Notes: a model not told the origin generated them from the letters alone. Counted from the first letter of the stretch, positions 18,357 through 27,784 are shown. The stretch: DNA of 64,000 nt from Paraglaciecola sp. L1A13 (GCF_009796745.1 NZ_CP047024.1:3100001-3164000), one strand, 5' to 3'. Numbers and translations are program-made.

Positions 18357-20387
18357 TTAGTAAAATTGATATGTCACGCCAGCAAATACTCGACGGCTCG
18401 CCAGCGGGCGTACATCGAGTAAACCTGAGGAAATGGCTTCACTTTCCTGGTGTTCATCGAAGAGATTGTCGATACCCGCATTCCATTGCCATTGATCATT
18501 GATATGCTGATTTACACTTAGGTTGACGCTTAGCCAGTTATCTTTTTCAATGCCAGTTTGGGTACTACTTGGATGTTCACCAGCCTCATAAACCACATAG
18601 GCTAATGCGTTGATATCAAGGGGAAGTTGCCAATTAATATTTGATTTAATTTGATGAGTAGGTCGATCACTTAAATACGCACCACTACCATCAGTGGCGT
18701 GAAGGTAGCTATAGCTAAGTTGATAATCTATTTTTGACCAACTTAGCTTTGCTGATAAGTCCACGCCTTTGATATAGGTTTTATCTACGTTCTCGTATTG
18801 GGAAATTAGCAGACCTGTTTGCGCCGATGCATCCACATCGGTCACTGTATTGATAAAGTCTTTTGCCTTGGAATAATGTGCGTTAGCACGCAAAGATAAT
18901 CTGGGGAAGTGCACGTTCGATGTGTGTTTAAAAGCCAATAATTTGGCCACAGTACCGTGATAGCTGATCTCTAAATTTGCACTTAGCGCAGTTTCAGGAT
19001 CAAGAGACTCATTGCCCAAGACCATGTATCCTAAATTGCTGTGATCAAACACATAAAAACGTTCTTTCAAGGTAGGCACACGATAACTTTGGCCGGCCCC
19101 TACTCGTAACTGCCATAAATCATGTTTGTCGTCGCTAAGGGCAAATAATCCATTTACGCGGGTAGCGCTGTGCCAGCCAAAATCACTGTCATACTGAACC
19201 CGAGTACCCGCCACAAGTTCGTGCTCTGCCACCTGCCAACTTCCTTGCGTGTAACCTTCTATGCTGTTACGGCCTTTATCCGCTATTTCAACCGTGCCAT
19301 CTGACACGCCAATATCAGTGTCTGACACCGACACACCTTGCTTCATTTGGTATAGTTCGTCACGGTGCAACACCAAACCAGAGATCAATGTCACCTCGTT
19401 TAATTGCCACTGATATTGGCCGTCTAATTCTGCTAGTTTTATTTCAGCATCGCGCAAGCCATTTGAATCACCGCTCGTTTCATCATGTTGCAGCACGCGA
19501 CCTTGAATTTTCCATAATTGATTTTTGCTTACGCCGAAATCTTGCTGCCATTGATGTACATTTGAAAGATAACTGATGTCCCCAGACTGCCCAGGAATGG
19601 CATAGCGTAACTTGATTTTATCATCGCTGAAATAACGAGATTTCAGCGAAAAATTCACTTCACCAAAGGTACGAGCCAGCCCTAAATTAACGAATTTTTT
19701 GTCAGTAGTTGGTGCACTTTGTGCAAGTGTATTCTTATCGTAATCAAAACCGGGGTCATCAATTTTTTGCGCGCTAAGACTTCCTTGCCAGCCTAGAATC
19801 ATTTGATTAACGTCTAACTGATACAATCCTGCAACATCCCCGGAATCAATACTATTTTGAGTATAATTACTGGCTTGATACCTAAATTTAGCACTGTTTT
19901 TCTCCGCTTTGCGTGTAATAACGTTGATCACTCCGCCCATGGCGGAGCTACCATAAAGTACCGAAGCAGCCCCCCTCAAAACTTCAATACGTTCTATGTT
20001 CAGCACGCTGATTTGATCCAAGTCCGCTGAAGCGCCAGTAGGGGCAATAAGCGGCTGACTATTCACTAACACCAACACATGATCCCCATCAAAACCTTGC
20101 ATTTGGACCGTGTAACCGTCTTTTGCGTTACGTTTAGTCACCACTCCAGGAATATAATTTAAAGCACTCGCCAGCGTGCCGTGACTAACCTGTTGCAGTT
20201 GCGCACCCGTGATCACATCGATAGATATAGGACTTCTAGACTGAGCGAGCTCTGTTCGCGTACCCGTGACAACGAGCGTTTCAAGGGGAGAGCCAGCCGT
20301 TTCTTGCGTCATCTGGTCTTGATTTAATTGACCGACGGCGCTCGTACTTAGTAGCATTAAGCAAGGTAAGATTGGTGTAGGGTTCAA
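18357..20387 (-). CDS. TonB-dependent haem/haemoglobin receptor
   Basis: A protein of about 676 residues. An N-terminal plug domain (ETLVVTGTR TonB-box-like segment, PISIDVITGAQLQQV, LRGAASVLYGSSAMGGVINVITR) is followed by a 22-strand beta-barrel with typical blocks (SYRVPTLKERFY, NLEISYHG, IDNLFDEH) and ends in a C-terminal aromatic residue (VFAGVTYQFY). It is an outer-membrane importer and heads the haem cluster. The start is awkward: no ATG exists near the expected N terminus. The frame opens after a stop just upstream, with a TTG at 20387 or an ATG at 20357, and the leader looks short. Confidence 0.88.
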   Translation of the reverse strand: MNPTPILPCLMLLSTSAVGQLNQDQMTQETAGSPLETLVVTGTRTELAQSRSPISIDVITGAQLQQVSHGTLASALNYIPGVVTKRNAKDGYTVQMQGFDGDHVLVLVNSQPLIAPTGASADLDQISVLNIERIEVLRGAASVLYGSSAMGGVINVITRKAEKNSAKFRYQASNYTQNSIDSGDVAGLYQLDVNQMILGWQGSLSAQKIDDPGFDYDKNTLAQSAPTTDKKFVNLGLARTFGEVNFSLKSRYFSDDKIKLRYAIPGQSGDISYLSNVHQWQQDFGVSKNQLWKIQGRVLQHDETSGDSNGLRDAEIKLAELDGQYQWQLNEVTLISGLVLHRDELYQMKQGVSVSDTDIGVSDGTVEIADKGRNSIEGYTQGSWQVAEHELVAGTRVQYDSDFGWHSATRVNGLFALSDDKHDLWQLRVGAGQSYRVPTLKERFYVFDHSNLGYMVLGNESLDPETALSANLEISYHGTVAKLLAFKHTSNVHFPRLSLRANAHYSKAKDFINTVTDVDASAQTGLLISQYENVDKTYIKGVDLSAKLSWSKIDYQLSYSYLHATDGSGAYLSDRPTHQIKSNINWQLPLDINALAYVVYEAGEHPSSTQTGIEKDNWLSVNLSVNQHINDQWQWNAGIDNLFDEHQESEAISSGLLDVRPLASRRVFAGVTYQFY

Positions 20388-20400
20388 GATAATATCAACT

Positions 20401-20425
20401 GCAAATAGTAATGGTTATCATTTGC
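20401..20425. promoter_or_regulatory. Fur-box-like operator upstream of haem receptor
   Basis: An AT-rich interrupted palindrome, gcaaat (20401-20406) and atttgc (20420-20425), encloses agtaatggttatc. The core resembles the GATAATGATAATCATTATC consensus, with about 11 of 19 matches by eye. It lies immediately upstream of the receptor gene, as expected for iron-repressed haem uptake. No electron of binding data is implied; this is a sequence resemblance. Confidence 0.5.
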
Positions 20426-20823
20426 ATTTTAATTTGTCATAAGTTACTCCCTTAGGTCAAGTGTAATTTTGATAATTTATTCTCTTACCCAATCAAATTG
20501 GTCTTATACAGGATACATAAAGGTAAATAATTAGACCTGTTTCAACTGTATATAAGTGTCGAATTATCATTTATTAACCGGTTGATATTTAAGCATTCAG
20601 CTAAAATAGCCCGTGTTGAGCTCATGAGCTTAACCTCATCATCTATCGACGAGTCAGAGGCGTTGGTCGAAGGAAAGTTGAACTAAGGGCAGTAAGCTTG
20701 GCAGCGCTAAAGAGAATGAATCTGCGCAAAAAAGAAAAACATGGTGAAATGTTGCAATGTTGCAGAGTACGGTGAATAGAATAAGGTGAACTAAGCTGCC
20801 CACATTTGTGGGCCACTATGTCA
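20426..20823. other. divergence-free intergenic region between two minus-strand genes
   Basis: About 400 bases that must contain the promoter of the haem operon (left part, read leftward) and the 3' flank of the M20 peptidase gene. No reading frame of substance and no clear terminator are visible. Confidence 0.4.
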
Positions 20824-22215
20824 TTAATCTGTAGTCAGTTCTTTAAGAATAATGGTCCAATGATCGAGCCCATCATAAAACGCTTTGACCGGCAGTCGTT
20901 CATTTAAGCCATGAGCAAACATTTCATCAGGATCCATAAATACACTGGACATTGCCCAAGTAGGTATTCCCGCGGCACGAAAATGCATGCCATCTGTGCC
21001 GCCCGACTCCATATAAGCCATAATACTCACATCTGGATAGCGCGCGTGAACCGCTTTACTGATTGCATGAGTCACATCTTCGCGCAATTCTGATATCGGG
21101 CTAGCAGTTGGCTGGCCTAAGGTAACAAATTCGATAGCAGGATTTTTAACCACTTCTCGCAAGGTGTTTTTTACCTCTTCGACTGACGTGCCAGGAAAGA
21201 TACGACAATTGATCGTTACCGTCGCCGACTGCGGTGCGGCATTTTCAGCATGACCAGCAGTTAACATGGTAGGAATACAGGTAGTACGCGTTGTTCCCAC
21301 GTAAGACGATTCTTTTTCTAAGCGGTCTGAAGCGGTTTTATCCGATGGATTTTTTGCAAAATCTCGCATGGCTTGACCTAGCTCCCCGCCTAATTGTTTG
21401 CCTGATTCACGGAAGAATTCTCGTGTCATATCGCTGTACTGAACGGGAAAATGATATTGCTGAAGGTTTAATAATGCGCTTGATATTTCATAAATCGCAT
21501 TATCTGCTCGCGGTCTAGAGCTATGACCACCGGGGTTGCGAACGGTTAACTCAAAACTGACATACGTTTTTTCCGCCGCTTGCACTAAATACGCAATCGC
21601 TTTGCCTTGTGCATTTAAATCGCCACCACCTGCATCAGAATTTAAGGCATATTCGGCCTCGAGAAGTGCCGGCATTTTGGCTAACATTTCTGTGGTAATC
21701 ATGCCGGTTTCTTCATCCCCAGAAAAAGCGATGATAAGATCACGGTTCGGGACAAATCCTTCTTTTTTCAAGCGAATAAAAGTAGACGACAACATGGTCA
21801 CGCCCAATTTGTTATCGATACTCCCGCGACCATAAAAATAGTGATTGTCCTGGGTGAGCTCAAACGGATAACGCTGCCAATCTGCGGGCAGGGCTTCAAC
21901 AACATCCATATGCCCTAATAACAAAATGGGTTTCTTGTTAGAGTCCGGCGCACCACGGTAACGCACCACCAATGCGGCCGTTTCACCACTGGGAATAACG
22001 TTTACATCTTGTTTGGCAAAACCAGCTGCATAAAACTCTGACGCTAAATAGTTAGCCATTTGCGGCACGTTTCCTTTGCCTGCAACCGTTGGAATAGATA
22101 TAACGTTACGATAAATATCCAGCGTTTTCTGTGCATGCTCAGTATGTTGATTTTGCGCGGAAAAGGCGCTTGAACAGATAACAAGCGTGACAACTGACGT
22201 AATAACCTTAAGCAT
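20824..22215 (-). CDS. secreted M20 family metallopeptidase
   Basis: A 463-residue M20 peptidase with a Sec signal peptide (MLKVITSVVTLVICSSAFSA, cleavage after about residue 20). Dinuclear zinc ligands and catalytic residues are in place: H102 and D104 in GHMDVV, D134 in GRGSIDNKLG, and E168/E169 in SGDEETG. A lid/dimerisation domain with NPGGHSSRP follows, and a late His occurs in EMFAHGLNERLP. Periplasmic M20 enzymes trim dipeptides or N-acylated amino acids. AAGGGAT precedes the ATG. It is monocistronic, and its product may feed the nearby exporters and aminotransferase, which is only a guess. Confidence 0.88.
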   Translation of the reverse strand: MLKVITSVVTLVICSSAFSAQNQHTEHAQKTLDIYRNVISIPTVAGKGNVPQMANYLASEFYAAGFAKQDVNVIPSGETAALVVRYRGAPDSNKKPILLLGHMDVVEALPADWQRYPFELTQDNHYFYGRGSIDNKLGVTMLSSTFIRLKKEGFVPNRDLIIAFSGDEETGMITTEMLAKMPALLEAEYALNSDAGGGDLNAQGKAIAYLVQAAEKTYVSFELTVRNPGGHSSRPRADNAIYEISSALLNLQQYHFPVQYSDMTREFFRESGKQLGGELGQAMRDFAKNPSDKTASDRLEKESSYVGTTRTTCIPTMLTAGHAENAAPQSATVTINCRIFPGTSVEEVKNTLREVVKNPAIEFVTLGQPTASPISELREDVTHAISKAVHARYPDVSIMAYMESGGTDGMHFRAAGIPTWAMSSVFMDPDEMFAHGLNERLPVKAFYDGLDHWTIILKELTTD

Positions 22216-22451
22216 GATGGATCCCTTGAGCGTTATGCATTTCCGTGTGAGGTTAACTCAACTTAGCATAAGCCAAAGTACAGTCAACTAAAGACCTTCC
22301 CGCGCTCATTTTGCCCCACTGGTTTGTTAATATTGTTCGCTAGGCAGGTTCAATTAAAATTACCTTTAAGCGTTTAAATGGATGTGTTGGTGCTTTAAAA
22401 ATGGCAGAATATCGGGCTTTCGTTCGTCCTTCATGTCACCAATAAGTTGAG

Positions 22452-23636
22452 TTGTATCATTTGAAATATTCACAGCGCGCACAAGCCATTTCACCTTTTT
22501 TCGCCATGGCTTTTGGGGCGAAAGCCGCTAAGCTAGAAGCTCAAGGTCATCACGTCGTTAAGCTCAATATTGGTGAACCGGATTTTGGTGCACCGCCCGA
22601 TGTTTTACTCGCCATGCAAAAACTGGCGACCACCACCCCCCTGCCCTATACCTCAGCGTTAGGCTTACCCGAGCTACGTACAGCCATCGCTGGCTTTTAT
22701 AAAACCGCACATGATGTAGATTTAAATCCAAATCGTGTGGTCGTGACCGCTGGTGCGTCGGCGGCCTTATTACTGTTAGCTGCTGCTTTTGTGGATGAGG
22801 GCGACAATGTCATCATGGCTGACCCGTCCTACCCCTGCAATCGTCAATTTATTAAAAGCTTTGGTGGCAAGGTTCAATCGGTACCAACTGATCCTCAGTC
22901 GCGCTTTCAGTTAAATATGTCATTACTTGAACAACATTGGCAAGCTGGCACACGAGGCCTAATGCTGGCCACCCCATCAAACCCCACAGGTACCGCCGTG
23001 GCGCCAGATGAACTGGCCGCTATGTGTGATTTTGCTAAAAGCAAAGGTGCATGGCGCATCATTGATGAAATCTATCTTAATTTACATCATGGCGAGGCTG
23101 ATGAGAAACCTGTTACAGCGCTGGCATTTGATGATGAGGCTCTCGTCATTAATAGCTTTTCAAAGTATTTTGGCATGACAGGCTGGCGTTTGGGTTGGTG
23201 CGTAGTGCCTGAACGGGCCGTGCCGGTGATGGAGCGATTAGCCCAGAATTACTATATTTGCCCGTCAACGCTTGCGCAAAAAGCCGCATTACAGTGTTTC
23301 ACGCCAGCGTCCATCGCGGTATGTGAAGCACGCCGAGCCACCCTTAAATCACGCAAAGAACTGGTGTTAGCTGGCTTACAAAAATGTGGTTTACACGTTC
23401 CCGTTCAGCCAGATGGTGCATTTTATGTATATATTGATGTGAGTAATACTGGCCTTTGTGCAATGACCTTTTGCGAACGTGCCTTGCAAGAAGCCCATGT
23501 GGCTATGACCCCGGGTAATGATTTTGGTGAGTATCAAGGCGATAGTTATGTACGGTTGTCCTTTGCATCTGCTGAAAGTGAGTTACAAGAGGGATTGGTA
23601 AGGTTAGGTGGTTTTATGGCAAAACTGGCTTTATAA
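22452..23636 (+). CDS. class I/II pyridoxal-phosphate aminotransferase
   Basis: A 394-residue fold-type I aminotransferase. It has the N-terminal gate LNIGEPDFGAPP, the PLP-ring stacking segment ADPSYPCN, the SNPTGT motif, DEIY, the PLP lysine in SFSKYFGMTGWRLGW, and the substrate-carboxylate arginine in YVRLSFA. It resembles the aspartate/aromatic aminotransferase 1-gamma group used for Asp, Tyr or branched substrates; the specificity is not decided. The start must be a TTG: TTG at 22452, or three codons later at 22461, since the first ATG lies 18 codons in, after the conserved RAQAISPF block. Confidence 0.87.
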   Translation: MYHLKYSQRAQAISPFFAMAFGAKAAKLEAQGHHVVKLNIGEPDFGAPPDVLLAMQKLATTTPLPYTSALGLPELRTAIAGFYKTAHDVDLNPNRVVVTAGASAALLLLAAAFVDEGDNVIMADPSYPCNRQFIKSFGGKVQSVPTDPQSRFQLNMSLLEQHWQAGTRGLMLATPSNPTGTAVAPDELAAMCDFAKSKGAWRIIDEIYLNLHHGEADEKPVTALAFDDEALVINSFSKYFGMTGWRLGWCVVPERAVPVMERLAQNYYICPSTLAQKAALQCFTPASIAVCEARRATLKSRKELVLAGLQKCGLHVPVQPDGAFYVYIDVSNTGLCAMTFCERALQEAHVAMTPGNDFGEYQGDSYVRLSFASAESELQEGLVRLGGFMAKLAL

Positions 23637-24244
23637 ATGCTTTATGTCAAATCAGCATTTTTCGCTTGTTTCTGAATCTCACCCTAAGAACAAAGTTGCG
23701 CTGTAAGATATTCGCTTGGTGAACATTTTTTTGCTGCTCAAACCATATTTGGTAAGTGCAGTGAGATATGCGCTACGTATTGCACATTAGTGGCCTGCAG
23801 CCACTTATGCACTTCGCACCGGGCAACCATGCCTGTTTTAAATTACGTCCCGATTTTACACAACTCCAAGCTAACGCGACTTTCAGCTAAAACCGCAAAT
23901 AAACACACGGATCCAATTGGATATCTAAAGCAAACTTCAGACATTGCTTAAAAAAGGTCTAACTTTTCAAGATTACTCTATGGTCTTTTCTTTGACTTAG
24001 CTTACTCGATTCCAATATGCTTTAATAATAACAACGGATGTTCCAACAAACTAACGCGGTAAAAAAAAGTCGCGTAAAGTAAGTGAAAATATTACCATCA
24101 ACCTATTGCTACGTATAAAAATCACTTACCTTACCTTTGAGCAATAGTATCTAAACGGCGCAATTTGCAGGTTAACATTTTCATGTTTTTGCCTATACAT
24201 GGAATTATATCTTAAGGGCAACAATTCATAATCAAGGAGTTTTT
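23637..24244. other. intergenic region, nothing recognised
   Basis: About 600 bases without a supported gene. A small palindrome agtgg-cctgcag-ccact occurs near 23790. The 3' end holds the strong Shine-Dalgarno aaggag of the Bor-like gene. Frames are short, and nothing resembles a known RNA. Confidence 0.4.
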
Positions 24245-24541
24245 ATGACATTTAAGTTATTTGGTGTTTTATTTTGCAGTGCTTTCCTATTTGGGTGTGC
24301 AGCTCAAACATTCACCATTAATGGTGAGAATGCTGAGGTGCCTACCTCTGAAAAGTCTCAAACATTTTTTATCAGTGGTTTAGGTCAAGAGCAAGTTACT
24401 GATGCCGCTAAAATTTGTGGCGGCGCAGCATATATTATCAAAGTAGAAGCTCAACAGACTTTTATAAATGGCTTATTAGGTGCAATAACCTGGGGTATAT
24501 ATACGCCTAGATCCGCTAAAGTTTATTGCAAAGTAAATTGA
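24245..24541 (+). CDS. bor: Bor/Iss-like outer-membrane lipoprotein
   Basis: A 98-residue lipoprotein with signal peptide and lipobox LFGC (Cys18), followed by AAQTFTINGE. The body has the Bor-family pattern very clearly: FFISGLGQE, DAAKICGGA, QQTFINGLLG, ITWGIYTPRSAKVYC. Bor is the lambda lysogenic-conversion lipoprotein linked to serum resistance in enterobacteria, and Iss is its plasmid relative. Length matches Bor (97 residues). AAGGAGTTTTT precedes the ATG. No phage genes flank it, so it is either a chromosomal family member or a prophage leftover. Confidence 0.9.
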   Translation: MTFKLFGVLFCSAFLFGCAAQTFTINGENAEVPTSEKSQTFFISGLGQEQVTDAAKICGGAAYIIKVEAQQTFINGLLGAITWGIYTPRSAKVYCKVN

Positions 24542-24707
24542 TATAAAAATGGTTCCAGTGAGCGCTGCCGCGTTCGCTGATCTCAACGAATATTGCCGCC
24601 ACCTTCTTTAGCCACGTCCCCTTTACACAATCTTTACGCTATACACCCTAACAATCTCCTAGTTGCAGTATCCAAAATACATGAAAGTAAATTTTGGGAA
24701 TATTGTT

Positions 24708-25148
24708 ATGAAAATTCGTACTGCCTTTATCACATTGAGTAGTTGTTTTCTTTTGTCGTCGTGCGGTTTGTTTCATGGCAGGCATTCAGGGGGGCATGGC
24801 CATGGTAGCATTAATGTTCGTGGTGGAGGTAATGGGCCAGCGGCGCTAATTATATTAGGTGTAGGGGTTGCGATTGGCACCATCATAGCTGCCATGCCGG
24901 AAAAACATACGCCTATAGGTTCAGGCCGCTATTATTCTGATGGCATATTTTATCGTGACTCTCCACGGGGTTACGAAGTCATTGCTGCGCCAATGGGGGT
25001 TTGGGTAAATGAACTCCCTGCACGACATCGCGTTGTGCGTTATCAAGACTGCGACTATCACGAATGCAAAGGGGTTTGGTATCGTTTTGATCCCCGTAAT
25101 CAGCAATATCAAGTTGTTGTTAACCCTTATGAAGTTAGTACAAGCTAA
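24708..25148 (+). CDS. lipoprotein, DUF6515-like
   Basis: A 146-residue lipoprotein from the ATG at 24708 (the frame extends to 24663, but the lipoprotein leader starts here). The signal peptide ends in LSSC (about Cys19), then comes a Gly/His-rich stretch (HGRHSGGHGHGS) and a hydrophobic Gly-rich helix (AALIILGVGVAIGTIIAA). After that the repeated aromatic blocks YYSDGIFYRD and YHECKGVWYRFDPRNQQYQVV match the DUF6515-type beta-repeat found in Alteromonadales envelope lipoproteins. The function is unknown, and the His-rich region could bind metal. GGGA lies upstream of the start. Confidence 0.65.
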   Translation: MKIRTAFITLSSCFLLSSCGLFHGRHSGGHGHGSINVRGGGNGPAALIILGVGVAIGTIIAAMPEKHTPIGSGRYYSDGIFYRDSPRGYEVIAAPMGVWVNELPARHRVVRYQDCDYHECKGVWYRFDPRNQQYQVVVNPYEVSTS

Positions 25149-25167
25149 TAAAATTTAGCTAGAGTAA

Positions 25168-25221
25168 CCGCCTATGATAGCCGCCTATGATAGCCGCGCT
25201 ACGGAAGCCGCGCTAAGATAG
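25168..25221. repeat. short tandem repeat, four units of 13-14 bp
   Basis: Two identical 13-mers (ccgcctatgatag at 25168-25180 and 25181-25193) are followed by two related 14-mers (ccgcgctacggaag at 25194 and ccgcgctaagatag at 25208). It lies in the gap between the convergent DUF6515-like and Cys-rich genes. It looks like slippage-generated repeat DNA. Confidence 0.6.
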
Positions 25222-25253
25222 CCATGTTGCGAAAATTTAGTCCTACGTCAGTT

Positions 25254-25574
25254 TTACTCATTTTCTGATGTACCGTCTTGCTCTTTGTGCATGTGTCCCT
25301 CACCAACTTGCGATTTTTTAGCCTTTACCTTTTGGATAGGTTGGTTTCTAACACACATCAAGGCTGTTGCCATGTATTGACAGGTGCCAATGTATAAATC
25401 GTGGTGCCCACCCTCGTATTCACAGACATCTGACTTTGCTTTTTCGTTGCACGCATCTACCGCAATCACGTTGAGTGGTCCAGAATGTGCGATGGCATAA
25501 CTCGGAGCAAGCAACACGGTCGATGCAGCTAGCAACATAAGGGGAGCTGCGTAAATCGCTTTTTTAAATATCAT
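25254..25574 (-). CDS. small secreted Cys-rich protein
   Basis: A 106-residue protein with a Sec signal peptide (residues 1 to about 29, ending AIA). The mature chain begins HSGPLNVIAVDAC and contains five cysteines (DAC, DVC, GTC, LMC and spacing between them) that could form disulfides, plus a His/Glu/Lys-rich tail. It lies 37 bp downstream of the YHYH-protein gene on the same strand and is probably co-transcribed with it. I do not recognise the family beyond this repeated type of pairing. GGATGGGACA precedes the ATG. Confidence 0.6.
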   Translation of the reverse strand: MIFKKAIYAAPLMLLAASTVLLAPSYAIAHSGPLNVIAVDACNEKAKSDVCEYEGGHHDLYIGTCQYMATALMCVRNQPIQKVKAKKSQVGEGHMHKEQDGTSENE

Positions 25575-25611
25575 TGTCCCATCCTAAAATATATTCCTAT
25601 CGCGTCGCTGG

Positions 25612-26643
25612 CTAGTCATGGTCAGGCGGAGCGCTACCTGGGGGTGGCCCACCGACTGGAGGACCGCCACCAAGAGGTCCTCCAGCAGGTCGAACGGTTT
25701 CACCATGCAAACATCCAATAAACATGTTCTCGCTCGGGCTTGCCGCATGGTAATGGTAGCCTCTTATGTCGTCAGTTGTGCCACGGCATTCATCAAGTGA
25801 CTCCTCTTTGCCTTGTGCATCTCGCATTGCATAGATACCGTAACCGTCCACTGCATAACCTATTAATGAAGCATGCCCGTCTTCACTAGCAAGGGCATCA
25901 GTACAACCAGTTGTGGCATGGTAGTGATAACCTTGGTGTAAGTTGATGTGACCACCACAGTCGTCAAATGCGGCAATTGTGTAACTTCCTAAAATTGCGT
26001 CTATGGGTGCAGGCCCTGATAACTCAGTGCCATCTAAGGCGATTCCTACTGTGCGTACTCGGCCTGTTTGTGCCGCAGGTATGGGCGTGGTGGGTATCAG
26101 ATAGGTTTGCGAAAAGTCATCTTCAAGATAAGCTAATTCGCACTCAATACAGTTTTGTTTATATTGCTCTTCTACATCGGGGCGCGCAGCTCCTGAGCAC
26201 GCCTCTTTTGTGGCGGTGTAGCGTATATTTCTAGTTTGAGCATCGTAAAGCACCCATTTCTCATCACCGTAATATTCATCTAACGTTAATATGAAATGAC
26301 CGGTAAGATCGACTAAGTCGCCTGAACCGTCTTTGCTAAACCAAGCGCCAGTTACATCGGCGCCATCATCGATTGTTCTTGGGCAGAAGGGGCCCGGTAC
26401 TCGCCCCGCCGGCGCACCAGAGACGACGAACTGGTAACATGTCGTTGCCGTGCCTTGGGCAGTTTCACAATCAACGACTTGAGGCTTTTCGATAAATGCT
26501 CCGTTAGCAAACATAGAGACGTCTAATCCTGTATAAATGTCCGTTTTTCCCGTTGTGCCATCTGAGGAACCGTTGCATCCAGCTAATGCTAATATACTAA
26601 AGGTAATAAGGCCGATTAGTGATGGGGTCGTCAATATGCTCAT
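25612..26643 (-). CDS. YHYH-domain lipoprotein
   Basis: A 343-residue lipoprotein: signal peptide with lipobox ALAGC (about Cys23), then NGSSDGTTG. The YHYH domain is obvious, with paired motifs GYHYHATTGC and GYHYHAASPSEN, GYAVDGYGIYAM between them, and DDCGGHINLHQ before. The C-terminal tail is Gly/Pro-rich (repeated GGPP). YHYH domains are found in secreted proteins of marine bacteria, often beside metal- or peroxide-related functions, but no biochemical role is established to my knowledge. The His-rich motifs suggest metal binding. First gene of a probable two-gene unit. Confidence 0.8.
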   Translation of the reverse strand: MSILTTPSLIGLITFSILALAGCNGSSDGTTGKTDIYTGLDVSMFANGAFIEKPQVVDCETAQGTATTCYQFVVSGAPAGRVPGPFCPRTIDDGADVTGAWFSKDGSGDLVDLTGHFILTLDEYYGDEKWVLYDAQTRNIRYTATKEACSGAARPDVEEQYKQNCIECELAYLEDDFSQTYLIPTTPIPAAQTGRVRTVGIALDGTELSGPAPIDAILGSYTIAAFDDCGGHINLHQGYHYHATTGCTDALASEDGHASLIGYAVDGYGIYAMRDAQGKEESLDECRGTTDDIRGYHYHAASPSENMFIGCLHGETVRPAGGPLGGGPPVGGPPPGSAPPDHD

Positions 26644-26917
26644 GGCGTAAATCCTGCTCCGTATTTAGGTATATAATGTGAATACTTTCACATTATAATA
26701 AATGACGCTATCGTTCTTACAAATGCTTACAGTGATACCACTTCGGAGTTTGGTTATGCCCGCAGAAACGTCATTACTGTGCACCCGACATCTAGTTGAG
26801 ATTGGTAGAATGGATAAGTGTTTGGGTCAGAGGGATTCGATTGTAACGTTTGACGTGGTATAAAAACCATCTCGGTACGGCGTCCATTGAGCAGAACCAA
26901 TAAATGAAGTTAAACCT

Positions 26918-27565
26918 ATGCATATTTTAAATTTTGAAGCATTTCTACTGGCGATTACCTTGTTAACTATTACCCCAGGCATTGATACGGTGCTGGTGAT
27001 TAAGAATACTAGTCGTTCGGGCGGCAAAGATGGAATTGTGACCAGCCTAGGTATTTGCCTCGGGCTTTTTGTCCATGCTACGTTTTCTGCTGTGGGTATT
27101 TCAGCCATATTACTTCAGTCCGCTGAGGTGTTTATGGCCATGAAATGGATCGGTGCTGGCTATCTTATTTGGTTAGGTATTGGCGCGTTGAAAACAGCTT
27201 TTCGTAGCCACCATGGCCTCACCATTGATAATTCGGGCGTCAGAGTATTCAGCTTTCGCCGCTCGTTGAAGGAAGGGTTTTTATCAAATGTGTTAAACCC
27301 AAAAACGGCGGTTTTTTATCTAGCATTTTTACCCCAGTTTATCGACCCCCAACACTCCCCCTTTGCGCAAGCAATGACGATGGCGGCAATCCATTTTGTG
27401 ATTGCGATGATTTGGCAATGCGGCCTTGCTGGCGCAGTCCGTTCTGCTAAACGTTTTTTTGCCAGTCCTGCTGCCTTAAAATGGATGGAGGGCATCACTG
27501 GCAGTGTATTAATATTGCTGGGTGCTAAACTGTTATTAGACGAACACAGCCAAGACCCTAGCTAA
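26918..27565 (+). CDS. LysE/RhtB family amino acid exporter
   Basis: A 215-residue inner-membrane protein with about six hydrophobic helices. The family signature near the N terminus is ITPGIDTVLVIKNTSRSGGKDGI, followed by GICLGLFVHATFSAVG, and the second-half motif KEGFLSNVLNPKTAVFYLAFLPQF is typical. Such proteins export amino acids or homoserine lactone-like compounds; the substrate is unknown. The Shine-Dalgarno is weak (gaag). A small ORF follows 15 bp later on the same strand. Confidence 0.87.
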   Translation: MHILNFEAFLLAITLLTITPGIDTVLVIKNTSRSGGKDGIVTSLGICLGLFVHATFSAVGISAILLQSAEVFMAMKWIGAGYLIWLGIGALKTAFRSHHGLTIDNSGVRVFSFRRSLKEGFLSNVLNPKTAVFYLAFLPQFIDPQHSPFAQAMTMAAIHFVIAMIWQCGLAGAVRSAKRFFASPAALKWMEGITGSVLILLGAKLLLDEHSQDPS

Positions 27566-27580
27566 AGATAAGGCCTCTTC

Positions 27581-27772
27581 ATGCTACGTTTCGTTTTATG
27601 CATTTTCTTTATCTCACTGTGCAACGTACTCGCTTTAGTCAAAGATACAACTCAAATGGAAGCATTGGCCATGGCGTACGCACAAGTCGTAGACCAGATT
27701 GAATGGTCGAATGTAATCTTTGTTGAGATGAACGGACGGAGTGATATCCATTTTGTGCATAACCTAAGCTGA
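27581..27772 (+). CDS. small secreted peptide ORF, doubtful
   Basis: A 63-codon frame starting 15 bp after the LysE gene. It begins MLRFVLCIFFISLCNVLALV, which would serve as a signal peptide, and is followed by an acidic, amphipathic stretch (MEALAMAYAQVVDQIEW). TAAGG lies about 8 nt upstream. No family is recognised. It may be a real small secreted peptide or the 5' remnant of a larger gene, since the following 350 bases contain only short frames. Confidence 0.4.
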   Translation: MLRFVLCIFFISLCNVLALVKDTTQMEALAMAYAQVVDQIEWSNVIFVEMNGRSDIHFVHNLS

Positions 27773-27784
27773 AGACACAAGAAT

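Noticed and set aside
24245..24541. Prophage inferred from the Bor-like gene
   Set aside because: No integrase, terminase, capsid or lysis genes nearby; the lysozyme-like gene is a lipoprotein 11 kb away.
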